In this document: one piece after another, positions 35,376 to 46,493 of the stretch
Position numbering within the stretch: position 1 is the stretch's first letter
How the letters are laid out: each line of letters starts with the position of its first letter
Source of the DNA: Lentinus brumalis
Lineage: Eukaryota; Basidiomycota; Agaricomycetes; Polyporales; Polyporaceae
DNA: 64,000 nucleotides
NCBI GenBank assembly: GCA_001792895.1
Contig: MARA01000002.1
Location: 434,001-498,000, forward strand
Reading direction: 5' to 3'
The notes under the pieces: model-generated
Databases searched by the model: none
Seen by the model: only the letters and a program-made list of their open reading frames with translations
What the model was told of the DNA's origin: nothing
Made by a program: the position numbers and the translations under genes

Positions 35376-36541
35376 ATGGCTGCGACGTTTTCAGCGCCTT
35401 GCATCAAGACGTTTCCGCTTGATCCGGAGACGGTCTTCCAGATCGCATGCATGCTGGATTTGCGCGACCGCCATGCCCTGCTCTTGACATGCCGATTGTG
35501 TCACCACATCATTGCTCCGGTCCTTTACCGGTCCCTACGACTCTTCATCCCTGATATGGGTGGCTTGCCTTGGACGCGGCAAGACAACCGTCCGTTCAGG
35601 ACCCTCATCGGCCTTGCCAAGTCCATGAGAGTCTGCCCGTCGTATTCTCCCCGTGCCAATTGCAACCCGCACCATCTTGTCACAGTTTCCTATTGCTCGT
35701 GGGGAAAAGACGGGGATATCCGTGCCATCCCGCTTCTTGCAGAGATCCTCCGGGCCACGGACAAGCTGCGATACCTCCGGATCGATGTGTCCGCTTCAGC
35801 GGTGCCCATCATTCTGGACGTCTTTCGACGTGCCGGGGTGATGATCACTCCTTCCAGCATGCTGTCGAGCCCCGGGGAGGAACCGAGCAGGAATGTGCTG
35901 TCCCAACTGCGCAGTGTGCGATCTTCCAGGCTGCCAATTGTCGACGCTCTCATGCGGTATCGGTCTCTCGATACGGTGTACGTCGACCTTGGACCCAGGA
36001 AGCGGTCTACGTTCTCCAAATTTCTGCGAGCGGACGCGCCGTGGAATGCGCACCGCATGCGCCGACTTGCGCTCAGTCTTGGCGGGTACCGCCGTAATGG
36101 AGAGCTCATGGTGACCATCCTCTCGGCTTTCCCCTGCTTGGAAGAGGTAGAGTTCCACGGCTTCCCGGCTGAGGCCATTGCCAAAGTTGTCTGCGTGAGT
36201 CTTTGTTTACTTTCACCGATGTCTCTGCTGAAACTGTTGGCTAGGACGTGCTCATTATGCTGCACAGTAACCACGCGCTTGCACCGCGCTTGGAGGTGTT
36301 CGCGAACAACTATGCATCCAAGTTTGGAAGTGCGTTGGCAAAGGACACATTTGTTCGTCTGGATGGAGTCGTACGGGCATTGTGCCGGCAGCGTCTGCAT
36401 ATCGTCTTTGCGGGCGGGCACCTGTGGTCTAGGACCGGCGATGGTGATGATCGCCAATGGACTCTTGGGAACACAGTCGCCCCTCGGCAGTGGATGATGG
36501 ATCCGTTTCAGGGTGGATGGGCCCCTTACTGGGAGAGGTAG
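35376..36541 (+). CDS. F-box-like protein
   Basis: Two exons, 35376-36194 and 36245-36541, with a 50-nt intron. The sum is 1116 nt, or 371 residues from MAATFSAP; an upstream in-frame ATG at 35358 would add six residues. Residues about 12-48 (FPLDPETVFQIACMLDLRD, LLLTCRLCHHIIAPVLYRSL) have the F-box pattern: Leu/Pro start, hydrophobic helices and a conserved CR.CHHIIAPVLYRSL end. The rest has weak LRR-like periodicity (RYLRIDVSASAVPIIL, LEEVEFHGFPAEAI). F-box proteins link targets to SCF ubiquitin ligases; Agaricomycetes carry very many of them. The target is unknown. Confidence 0.65.
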
Positions 36542-36948
36542 ACGACATCCGAACGAGGACATGTGGATGGCGTCTCCTGTCTGATTGTTCAGTTCTTGTT
36601 GAATGTTGAGACGTCGTCCTACATGGGCGATGATGATCGTAGAGTGCGCATCATCACGGCGGTATTTTTCGGCCGCCCGTGCGGGTGCGTGTGACTGACA
36701 CTCTGGTGATTGACGTGTCTGGAGCGATCGCTTTCGAGGTCAGCCATCAGCAGTCGTCAGACTTCAGTGAGTAAACACTGCTTCATGGTTCCGCCGTGAA
36801 GGCTAATCTGAGCGCGCGAGGAAGGCGCGCACTGAGCGGTCGAGTCGGTGACGTCTGTGCTGGCCAATGTTGATGTTTTCTCTTCGCAGTTTGCCTGCGG
36901 CAGTGGAGATTGATCCGTCTTCCGAGCAGCGTGGTTACCGGTGGCGGC

Positions 36949-36955
36949 TATAAAA
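36949..36955 (+). promoter_or_regulatory. TATA box (TATAAAA)
   Basis: TATAAAA 42-48 bases before the ATG at 36997. This places the start of the gene in the 21-nt first exon and not at the longer internal frame. Confidence 0.55.
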
Positions 36956-36996
36956 CCAGGGAGCGGTCGGTGTTACCAGGTTCTCAGCCCATCATT

Positions 36997-38570
36997 ATGG
37001 ATGAGTCGGACATAGCGGTGAGTGTTACATGGTAGCCGCTTCATCTGGTGTTCTCATTAGGATGTGCCAGGACGTTCACTTTGCACCCGTTCGGCGTTCT
37101 CGTGATCCCCAGGATTTCACAGGTCCGACGACGCCGACGCTGTCCTTCTTCGAGCTCTACCTACTTGGATCCCAGCCGGAGTCGATAGATGCCTTCTTGG
37201 CTGGCCTCACTCCGGATCTTATCATGAAGCTCCGGCCACTCAGTTCGTCCATGCTGTGCGCAGTCGACGCGTACGTCGCTCGCAATTGGTGTGCCGCTGC
37301 GTCCCTCGGTCGCTGGGTCATGCAGCCAAGCCAGTTCTTGCAGGTCCTGGACCGCTGCAACGGTATCATTTCCGGCTCGGTCGCCCAAAGATTTTTCGCT
37401 CGCGAGGTTGTTGCGTGCGGTGAGATGGACATTTATGTGCCGCTGCATGGTATCCTCCCTGTTGGCCGTATGCTCCAACGAGACGGGTATGCTTTCCAGC
37501 CGACGGAGGACAGTCATCCGCTCTTCGAAGCAGCAGCACTGTCGCACACAGTGTACGTTGGCAAGGACGAGCCTTGGAAACCTCTCTGGCATGTGCAAGG
37601 TCCAGTTACGCTCCCCCGAAGATCTTCCACTTTGTCCTTCCTCGTGAACGGCGGACGTACAAGCTCGATGGAGACCGACGTATCCGTATTGTTGGGGTCA
37701 TGGGACACCCGGTGGAGTACATCGTCAATAACCTTCCTTCCAGTGAGTTGACGGAACGACCGAGAAGTCCGAGTACGGAGAGCTGACTGCATTGTTACAG
37801 CTGGGTTCATGAATTATATGACCGGGACTCACGCGCTATCGTTATTTCCATGCGCGACGTTCATACACCGTGCTACGCTGGTGTGTCAGGACACGAGATC
37901 ATCCGGGCAGAACCACAAGGCGTGGATGGACCAGTCTCGCGCGGAGGGTTACATTGTCGTCGATGCCGATCACGAACCTCCGGAAGACCCTGAGCTGGAA
38001 GTATGGAGGCGTAGAGTGGGAGACCGCTTGAGCTGGGTCCTGCGATATGAGCGTTTAGGTGAGCGCGGCGGCGGTTGATCCTCGCTGTCAGGCTGACCTC
38101 TCTACATAGGTATCGCGACGAAGCTGCCACCGCTGCAAATATACCCGTATGCATTTGAAGTCCTTGATATCAAGTTTGGAGTCGTGGCTGCTGGGGCTGC
38201 GGTCAGGATTTGCCCGCGTTTCATGTACAGGTAAGGCCTGGCGCCTTCGTGTTTGTCTGCACATGTTAACCGAGACCCTTCAGTTCTGTCGCGCATCTCA
38301 TGCGTCCTGCGGCAGGCTTTGGATTTTATCGGACACTGGAGAGTGCGGTTGTCTTTGAGGATGCGCTTTGGCTGCCGCCATCTTTGGATCATGCGGCAGA
38401 GCTGGTGTGGAGCCACGACACGGACCAGGAATCTGCCGACTCGGAGAACTCAGATGATTCATCTGATATCGGTCAGTCAACATGGCTAAGTTCGTGTCCC
38501 ATCTGTAGGCTAATACGCGTTCGCAGGGTATGATTTCGATGAGGCACACAGTGACACTATGTCGGTGTAG
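36997..38570 (+). CDS. Nucleotidyltransferase-like protein of an expanded Agaricomycete family, copy 1
   Basis: Seven exons: 36997-37017, 37071-37552, 37600-37742, 37801-38058, 38110-38230, 38284-38471 and 38527-38570, totalling 1257 nt or 418 residues. The segment NGIISGSVAQRFF followed by GEMDIYVPLHG fits the hG[GS]S...[DE]h[DE]h signature of the polymerase-beta-type nucleotidyltransferase fold. Downstream, RIVGVMGHPVEYIVNNL and STGFMNYMTGTHALSLFP match the second conserved block of the same family (hydrophobic strand, N-x-hS-x-x-hMN, then SLFP/YP). The C-terminus is acidic. The two acids are present, so catalysis is possible but unproven. Splicing is firm because each join restores conserved sequence. 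It is related to the two genes at 45.3 and 46.5 kb. Confidence 0.75.
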
Positions 38571-39048
38571 TTATATATCATTATTTGACTCCTTGTGCGG
38601 AGTTGGCGCGTTCGCTCTTCCCGGGTGAAGTACGATGGTTGCGTGATGATGGGGTAGTAACCACTGGCAGTACGCAGATGTGGAGTTTCTATGTCTAATA
38701 TCGAGGCGATAGTACCTAGCACCTGCTAGTGTGATATTAGCGCAAATGATTGCAGCGGTAGGGAGAGTCAACATGAAGTGCAGGATTCATGGCATCAGAG
38801 AGAGTCTAGAGAGTCCTATATGCCTAGTGTGTGCCCATCCGTGGTGAGCGTGCATACAGCTTCAGGGGTAGGAAGCGCCCGTCGCGGTTGTTCTTGACTT
38901 CCACCGTCGACAGTCTTCTCCGGCATCGCGTTCCTTCCTGCACCTTGCGACAACGCCTTCCTCCTGCGTGTTTGAATACTACTCTTCCTCTTTCTTCCTC
39001 TGTGTCTCTCTGGCGATTCACTTCGTTCTTCTGTGGTTGTCACCGAAC

Positions 39049-40540
39049 ATGATGAACCACACAGAGGAGGGTAAGATGGGCTATGACGAGGAGAGTGCGC
39101 TCCCTCAGGTAATGTGTTTCAAGCTGATGAGGGTATCTCTAGGATGTAGTAGAGACGTCTATGTATGCATCTAACTAGTGCCATTCCTACGAAGACCGCA
39201 GAACAAGTCATCGCGTCGCGTTCGTCTGCCTCATTGGTTCCTCCACTCGTCCCTTGTTTGGGGGATGGCAAGGTGGCGTTCGAGGTAAGTCATATGCTGC
39301 GTGAGGTTCCGGAAGTACAATGGTCTCTCTCTGATTGTGCGCGTATGTTCTGCGCGCAGTCGCGCAAGGACCTAGAGCTACATCAGGCTCTGAACGACTT
39401 CACTCCCCCTGATCTGCATTCGCGTTGCCGTGCCGAGACCGCGATGGTTGTCAAAGCCCATACCCACCTCGTCAAGTCGCTCGCCATTAAGAAGGAGATC
39501 GTCGAGTTGGAGCATTCGAGGAAGGACCGTGATATCCAGCGTCTGCAGGTTGAGTTGGAGGAAATGGGGGCCAAGAACACCGTTCTCGAGGCACAATTGA
39601 ACGACGCAATCGATGCGCGATCCGCGTGCGACATCAAGGTTTCTCTGCTGACGGATGAACATCTGCGCGAACGGTCTGCGCTCAGGGCTGCGCATGCGCG
39701 ACAACTCGAGGCTCTCAGGGACGCCCATGTCAAAGAGCTCGCTGAACAGCATGCTGCGATTGAGGCCGCGGAGAAGCGGAAGTACGCGACGTTCAAGGGC
39801 ATGTATTTCCGCGATATGGCGACCTTCAGCAAGACGACTGGAGCCCTCAGAGCGGAGCTCGTTGCTCTACGGCAAGATTATACCGCTCGGATCGATGGCC
39901 TACAGGCTCAGCTCAATGCTGCCGAGCAATCTGGCTTGGTGCAGACCGGGAAAATCATAGTGAGTCGCTTCCTGCAGGTTTTGGCTGACGAGCACTAACA
40001 GTAGCGACAACTCGCAGTCCCTCCAGCAGACCGAGGTACGCAGCATTCTCAAACTGCGTTTTCGGCAACATCGCCGATTGATTTATGTCTCAGCAAGTCG
40101 TTCTTCAACAGCTGGAAGATGTCGGGAGTACCTATTCTGAAGTGCGCCATCTGTAAAGCTGGACTGCCCACGGGTATGTATGTCTTTGATGTTTCAGGTG
40201 GTGTTGTTAGATTTACTCAGTCATGTTCATTTCGCAGGTACGCTCGCTGCTGCCTCGCCGTAGTGTGCGCTGAGCGCGGAGTCCGCTGGCGCAATGGCAG
40301 TGGTCGAGGACAGGACTGGCGTACCACGGACTCTCGCCGTTCCGACGGAGAATGTGGCGAGGACGGCAGACAACGCTGACCACGCAGATTACGCCAATGT
40401 CCGTGCCAATGGCGACGAGAGCAGGAAGCGGATGGTGGACCCTCGACAAAACGTTGCAATGCATGTTCTATCGTGCGGAGGTAGACAACACCGATCCGCG
40501 TCGTGTGCAGTCCTGTGTTGATATCGCCGAGTTAGGTTAA
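39049..40540 (+). pseudogene. Coiled-coil RING-finger paralogue with a frame-broken RING
   Basis: Exons 39049-39108, 39195-39284, 39360-39959, an 18-nt micro-exon 40018-40035 and a last exon whose frame meets TAA at 40154-40156. The 600-nt exon is coiled coil (RLQVELEEMGAKNTVLEAQL). In the frame shifted by one base from the last exon the sequence reads LKCAICKAGLPTG and then YARCCLAVVCAERGVRW. This lines up with the RING of the paralogue at 43.4 kb (CNYCGGLN..., YKCMHAICSTCSQRW). A further remnant reads WWTLDKTLQCMFYRAEV near 40430. The simplest reading is a RING gene that has lost its frame, truncating the protein at the coiled coil. An undetected small intron is the alternative. Confidence 0.55.
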
Positions 40541-40945
40541 CTGTAGAGTGGAGCTGTCGAGTCCGAGTCTTTGTTGCGCTGTAAGCCGGGCATGACTACT
40601 GTATGATCAGGTCACAGACTGCACTACCACGCTCGTCGCTTTTACCCAAGATTGAATAGACTTGGTCCTGCGTGACACATCGGCGTCCGTTTGGAGACGG
40701 CATTGCTGTTCAGGATCATGGATCGTGCCCATTCTGTTCCTTATCAACTGTTTCATGCTTCCATGTTTGAGAGAGTACATGATGTAGTACTGGTAGGCAA
40801 GATTTGAATCTACGTAGGTGGTAGGTGCGGTCGTTGTCTACAGCTATAGCGACCATGTAAGTGACACCGTTTCACCCCATTCAGGCATCTTCGGTCATAG
40901 TAGTGTGGGTATCAAGTTTCTCCGTCTCCTGCAGTTCATTTTGGA

Positions 40946-42628
40946 TCACAGTTCTAACAACAGTGAGTGCTGCCAGGGGATGCCGAGAGGCGTTGAGTTT
41001 TGCGGAGGTCGAAGAAGGATGCGCTGCAGCTGCTTTTTCAGCAAAGTTGTAGGCAGAACTCTTGTCGTGCGCCGCCTCTGCTTCCCATTGGAGAGTGTCT
41101 TGACGTCGTAGAGAGTCCCTGAGCAACGAGGCTGCGTACACCTAGAGCGTTCCAGCTTGTAGAGCTCAGACAGATGGTGACGGCGCCAGCACGTGTTGCG
41201 GACGACGAAGTATAGGATACACTGGTCAGGGTCGACGCGGAGACGTTGATTGACGGTGCGCAAAGTGATAGCCACCGTGCGGAGACTAGGTATGTGAGCG
41301 GCAGGACAGCGTTGAGCAATTGAGGCGTAGTTGCTCCGTTTGTGCGTCATGAAATGGGCGACGCGATCTTCGTGGTGCCGTGGAATCTTGCAGAGATGAA
41401 CGCTTGCACGTATGCGCGGCGTAGGGGGAGGTTATCGTGGAAGGCAGGAGGATGCTGATCCGCTCGAGGGACAGCAGCGGCGTCATCGTCGCTGTTGTGA
41501 AAGAGGTCCTCGGCGAGAGCGTATAGTGGGTCGTTTCCAATGACAGGGACTGAGGTGTCGTCTTCATCCTCCGGATCGCCAGAAGCATTGTCGTGGTCGT
41601 CAGGATGCTTGAAGTTGAAGAGCTCGTCGTGTTCTTCCATGCTGGACTCGCTGGAGTACCCATCGTTGAAGTCGGACTCGGATTCATCGTGCAGCGGCTC
41701 GAATGGATCCCCGGCATTGACGTCAGAGCAGTCCTCTAATGGAGGGATGCCTTGCGGAGACATGGATTGGTGTAGAGACTCGTATGTGGAGGAGACTGGG
41801 GAGACAGGCCGTCCAGGAGCCGCAGCAAGATCATGCGCGTGAACAGGCCGTATGTCGTAGTCGTCTATCATGCGGAAGTCGTCGTCATCATCCTAGAGCC
41901 CTTGTTGATCTTCGAAGCTGCTGCCAAGCGCGAGGGGATCACGGTGGTGTCCGAGTGCGAGGTTGGCGATGGCCATGCCGGAGTCTTTGTATCCTAGTGG
42001 TTCGCCAAATCCCGAAGCGTGATTACGAGGGCCTTTGAAAATGTCGTGCAGAAAAGCTTGTTGCCCAGCGTAAGGTCATCATCCAGCAGAGGCTCGTCTT
42101 GTAGCACCACGGCGTCACCTGGGGAACCTCCTCCCTGAGCATGCACAGAGCCTCGTCTTCCAGCGGAACCTCGTCCTCCACCGTGCCTGAACCCTCGAGT
42201 GGCTCTCCAAATCCTCTACGATCACCCGCAGCAGCATGTTCCTCCTCCTCCTCGTCTTGGTTGAGCTGAGCGTCCGGGAGGTGCGAAGCCCGACTTGCAA
42301 CGGACTGCTTTTGAGAAGGAACATCGGGGCAAGGCCCTTGAAACCCAGTGCCGCGCCAGAGAGCGGTGTTCTTCGCGAGCTCTTCATCCGAGGAGACGCG
42401 ACCGCGCGCGCGGTCGACGCGGGCTTGAGTTTCCGTGTGTCGCTGGATGGTCTTGCGGACTTGTGTGTCATGTTGCGCACAAGGGCACTCTTGGCATGTG
42501 CGACATGGGCCGAGGTAGCGATGTTTGCTGGGGTCGCTGGGGCATGGGGGTGAAAGGATGTGTATTGTCGTTGTGCGTATGTACGGGGACGTCGTAGTCG
42601 TAATGCAAGGATACATACGCGCCCGCAT
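40946..42628 (-). mobile_element. Decayed N-terminal part of a CMC/CACTA-like DNA transposase
   Basis: Minus-strand frames give, in order, a Cys-rich start (CRTCQECPCAQH), an acidic stretch (DESESDFNDGYSSESSMEE) and PPAFHDNLPLRRAYVQAFI. Then follow the hallmark block CILYFVVRNTCWRRHHLSELYKL with RCTQPRCSGTLYDVK, and RRRTTRVLP. I recognise this order from the N-terminus of fungal CMC-type transposases (Plavaka-like). The catalytic DDE part is absent: the frame ends around 40946 where the neighbouring region begins, and frame changes occur along the way. A truncated remnant, not an active element. No terminal repeats were seen. Confidence 0.55.
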
Positions 42629-43365
42629 GCGCTTTGCGACGGTGGCGTCTACATACTCGTCGTCAATCTCGAGCAGAATAGAGAAGGATCTGAACCCCGA
42701 GTACTTATCCGAAGCATACCCAATCCCACCTTAAGACACGGTAAGTGCTGAGTACTTTCTGTGCCTACTTCAACTTGGCACCGCCGTGCCCGTGAACGAC
42801 GAGTAAGAGGAGGTCCTTTATCAAAAGATTGATCAGTAAGTATTACGTAGTTCATCAGCTTCAGTATCCTACGCGCTCGCTTTGGGTCCGTCTGTCGTGA
42901 TATGTGACCACGGCCTCGGTATTCACTTGCGCTCCACTCTACCAGTTCTGCGAAGACGTTACACACTTGCAGTTACGAAATGGCGAATACGAACGACCAC
43001 CCCGGCGTGCCTGCCCATCCGATAAATGCAACCTCGTGTTGTCAAGTTTCGACTGCGTGTCTTTCGATTCTCTCGCGTCCAGCTGACGAATGCGGGTCAG
43101 TCGCGCAGGTGAATGTTTCATTTCGTGTTGAGATGAGGATGTGGGATATCGATGGTCTGTGTGTAAACTTACATCTTGAATGAGAAGTCTCCGGACCGCG
43201 AAACCGCTTCAAGTGAGCATTCTTTGTATCGTTCAACTCCCCCACCCTCGCGCGAGGATTGCTTCTTGACTTCCAGTCGTTCACACGAGTACGATCCAAC
43301 CCAGGTGAGAGATCCGCTCTATGTGACACCTTTCGCCCTCACAAAGAGCTTAGCTTTCAGACAAA

Positions 43366-44372
43366 ATGCCACAGTCGAGAACCACTGCCGCCAAGGGAGT
43401 CGCACTCTATGACATGGACATCTGTGTCGCCAGCTTCGAGCGGAGGAGTCAGAGTAGCGGCAAGCTCGTAGAAACTTCACTGAACAAGGCGGAGGGTCTC
43501 GACACGAACGGCACCTGTGCCATGCGCCAATTGGAGATAATGAAGGCACGGTGCATGGAGCTGGAGAAGTCTGCTGGCGAGAACAAGAAGAACCTCGAGG
43601 AGGCTCTCCAGGCAATGGAAAGACAGCGTTTGGAAGCTCAGACAGGGCAGGCTAAGCTCCAGCTTGCCGCCTTGGCATTGGTACACCAAGCGGAGTTGGT
43701 CAGCCAGTACTCCGAGCTCCACGAGCATGTTTGCGGCGACCACCTCGACATGCAGAAGAAGCTCCTGGAGCAGACCAAGGCGTACGATCGCGTTCAGGAG
43801 GAACTTCGGATCGCGAAGCGCACCATTTTCGAGGAGCGGCGAAGGCATCTCCACGAGCTTGAGGTAAGTTTGGAGCATATCAAGCTGTAGCGTCTGACAC
43901 GATCTCTTTATAGTGTGCCACCAGGGACTCGGTGTGTACCTGGATCATACAGGTCATGTCGATAGTATATGGCTAACGTGCAGATAGGAATCTTTCGAGA
44001 ACGAGCTCAAGGTCGCTCGTGGCCAGCTGGCAGCTATCCGGGAGGAGATGGCCTGCAATTACTGCGGTGGTCTCAACATTGCCACGCATGCGTACGTTTT
44101 CACAGATCGAGGGCATTATTCTTGCCGCACTTCCTTGCTCACCTCGTACGCGTAGGTATAAATGTATGCATGCAATATGCTCGACGTGTTCGCAGCGCTG
44201 GGTTGATGGGCAGATGAAGATTTTCCAGGCCGCGTTCAGGTACAACCACGATCTGAAGCCCAGAGATTGGTTTAGGTGTCCAGTGTGCAGGACAAAGACC
44301 GGCGCTCGCAACGCCAGGCCAGTCCCGCTTCTCAAAGCTGTAGGAGAACACGTTCTTGCCTTCGGTGAGTAG
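43366..44372 (+). CDS. Coiled-coil RING-finger protein (putative E3 ubiquitin ligase)
   Basis: Exons 43366-43863, an 18-nt micro-exon 43914-43931, 43988-44091 and 44156-44372, totalling 837 nt or 278 residues. The first exon is mostly coiled coil (MKARCMELEKSAGENKKNLEE, YDRVQEELRIAKRTIFEE). The RING finger runs MACNYCGG, HAYKCMHAICSTCSQRW and FRCPVCRTKT: Cys pairs 1 and 4 are present and the middle C-x-H-x2-C-x2-C is intact, so zinc binding is expected. RING domains recruit ubiquitin-conjugating enzymes; the substrate is unknown. The RING is split by an intron after the first pair, exactly as in the two paralogues at 39 and 52-53 kb. A GTGAGT at the stop leaves a further 3' exon possible. Confidence 0.8.
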
Positions 44373-44497
44373 GTAGATGCAGTTGTGTTACGATGTTTTA
44401 CCGGTCTTGTCCATCGCTGTCCGCACCGCGCTGTCATCGCATGTAGTACTTTACTCATTGAAACCTTCCTGTGTGTACGTCTGAAGTTCTATACGCG

Positions 44498-44690
44498 TTG
44501 TGAGTTGTTGTTACATTGGTAAGAACGCGGTTGTTATGCTGGTAAGAACGGGTTTGTTATGCTGATAAGACCTGGTTCGCTACACTGGTGAGAACGGGTC
44601 TGTTTACCCGGTAAGAAGATATAAGTTATTGGTCTGTTACCCTGGTAAGAACAGATATAATATGTCGGTAATACTAGCTTTGTTACCGTG
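44498..44690 (+). repeat. Imperfect tandem repeat, about 25-30-nt unit
   Basis: Around seven diverged copies built on GTTAYRCTGGTAAGAACGG (for example at 44513, 44534, 44560, 44588, 44624). Unit length varies, with small insertions. No open frame or known function. Confidence 0.7.
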
Positions 44691-44854
44691 CGCCACGGCA
44701 CTCACCGCTGTGCGTCTCTAAGCTCTGACTTAGACTATTCCGCTATGCTGGCTATACCTAGACTTCCCTCGACGCTTTCGAAACTGGCGATACATGACTG
44801 CTTGACGTCACTGTCGCTGGTGGGGGATACTAAAAGAGATCAAGATTGTCAGTG

Positions 44855-45136
44855 ATGTCATTTCGCATAGTCGAAGGTGAGGCCTGGGCTGTTGCGGATG
44901 TCTTTCGGCGAATTGCTGATCTCTGTTCATCAAGGATACTGACATGCGACCTCCGTGATCAACCTATATCCAAGCATGTCTACAGACAACCGTTTTCGAC
45001 GAGTTGTGAGGATGTATCAGAAGCCATATCATCCGTGAAGTTGGTGAGTTCGCGCTTTGATAGGTTGACTGACGTACTGTACAGTATCATGCAGCAGAAG
45101 CTCGGTGTTGCGAAACAATCATCTCAACTGTTGTGA
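44855..45136 (+). CDS. Small orphan frame, doubtful
   Basis: From ATG 44855 a 93-codon frame runs MSFRIVEGEAWAVADVF to TGA. A GTGAGT at 45044 and CAG at 45084 could splice it to a second frame that continues through the TATA box of the next gene, which is unlikely. No domain is recognised. It may be a gene remnant. Confidence 0.3.
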   Translation: MSFRIVEGEAWAVADVFRRIADLCSSRILTCDLRDQPISKHVYRQPFSTSCEDVSEAISSVKLVSSRFDRLTDVLYSIMQQKLGVAKQSSQLL

Positions 45137-45240
45137 AGACAATACCCGGCGGAGAGCGAAGGAGACACCTCGCCGTGGTTGTGACCTCGGATGGTGCAGC
45201 GGTCTTGAGGAGTGTCTGTGTTCCGCTATCGAGTGGAAGA

Positions 45241-45247
45241 TATAAAA
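45241..45247 (+). promoter_or_regulatory. TATA box (TATAAAA)
   Basis: TATAAAA 46 bases before the ATG at 45287. It favours that ATG over the in-frame GTG farther upstream. Confidence 0.55.
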
Positions 45248-45286
45248 GGATCTGTGGTATGTCAATCGTCCACTAATAGATTCACC

Positions 45287-46255
45287 ATGCCCTTACAGTC
45301 GAAACTTCCTGCGTTACCTTTGGACGTCGTCACTTATATCATACAGTTCTGCACCTTACCCACGTTGACCCGGTTCGCATCCGCATCCGTTCTGGCAGAT
45401 CAGTTGGTCGCCAAAGAACTCGACATCCGTCGCATCCGTCTCTTGGCGCGGTTTGTGCAAGATCAGCACGCGTTTTCCCAGAAGCTCACGGAGCTTCATT
45501 CCATTGTTGGCGGGTCTGCTGCAGTCGCTCTATGCAACGCGCGCGACACGTTCCGACCCAGAGACCTCGACATGTATGTCCCCGCGCATGTGTCAGAGGT
45601 CTGGGTGCGGTACCTCACCGTCTACGAAGGATACCGTGTTCGTAGGCGCGTCGATGTGGAAAAGGAGGAGTGGCGCTGGTACCATGGAGGGACAGGACCA
45701 ATCGTGACTCTGGAGCGCGGTACCACTTCCATCGACATCATCGAAAGCCTCGCCCCGTGCGCTACACTGCCTATTCCATACTCCTGGAGCACCCTCATGA
45801 CGACCTTCATGACTGGTGTCGGCATCGTCTCGCCCTATCCGCGTCTACTTGAGGAGCGACGCGGTCTCGTCAATCCGGATAGTGTCGTATACGACCCTCC
45901 CAGTGAGGGTCGGGACCCACTCGATGTGCTTCTACCGAGGTACAAGTCGCGTGGGTTTGACATCCGCTATGGTTACCTCGACTGGGACAGGGAGACGAAT
46001 CCTGCTGCCACCTGCAACGGACAAGATGTACCCGCGTGCCCTGAGACCATTCGATGGGTCGGAGACTGGCATACACTCGTGCGGAGGTTCGGCTCGGTGG
46101 ATATGCGGGTGGGTCGAAGCGTGATGGAAGGTACCTTGGCGACGACGGTGGCAATCTGGCGCTGGGGAGGGGATCCATGCGGTCCGTCTTGCAGCGCAAC
46201 GAGAGAATACGTCACTCCGACCGTGTTCTGCAGGTCAGCGGATCTTGTCGCGTAG
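45287..46255 (+). CDS. Nucleotidyltransferase-like protein with F-box-like N-terminus, copy 2
   Basis: A single exon of 322 residues. Residues about 7-45 (LPALPLDVVTYIIQFCTLPTL) resemble an F-box helix. The core HSIVGGSAAVAL followed by FRPRDLDMYVPAHV is a clean hGGS...DhDh nucleotidyltransferase signature, the best preserved of the three copies. The second block SIDIIESL, PYSWSTLMTTFMTGVG and YPRLLEERRGLVNP, then YKSRGFDIRYGY, matches the family pattern seen in copy 1. Three acids are possible (the DxD pair and D of SIDII), which is what a catalytic nucleotidyltransferase needs. The substrate cannot be guessed: nucleotides to protein, RNA or a small molecule are all open. The absence of introns contrasts with seven exons in copy 1. 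Confidence 0.75.
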   Translation: MPLQSKLPALPLDVVTYIIQFCTLPTLTRFASASVLADQLVAKELDIRRIRLLARFVQDQHAFSQKLTELHSIVGGSAAVALCNARDTFRPRDLDMYVPAHVSEVWVRYLTVYEGYRVRRRVDVEKEEWRWYHGGTGPIVTLERGTTSIDIIESLAPCATLPIPYSWSTLMTTFMTGVGIVSPYPRLLEERRGLVNPDSVVYDPPSEGRDPLDVLLPRYKSRGFDIRYGYLDWDRETNPAATCNGQDVPACPETIRWVGDWHTLVRRFGSVDMRVGRSVMEGTLATTVAIWRWGGDPCGPSCSATREYVTPTVFCRSADLVA

Positions 46256-46493
46256 TGTTCATTTGCGATGACAGCGATATCGCATCAAGGAGATGTAGAT
46301 AGGTATCTGTATATATATGCAGTCTGCAGATACCAATGTACGAACATACTAGCCCCCCTAGGCGTGTTCCGCCTCACGCTACGGTAGCGATGGTCATCGA
46401 GTTTACGTCGTAAGCTGTTTACTTCGAGGCAGGTATCAGTTCTAATCCTTTGGATTACACAGTCTCCCCGCATATGTCCAGGCCCGTGTCGCC

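Noticed and set aside
41540..42553. Plus-strand frames over the transposase remnant
   Set aside because: The minus strand carries the recognisable transposase blocks; the plus-strand products are Ser-rich mirror images of acidic codons.
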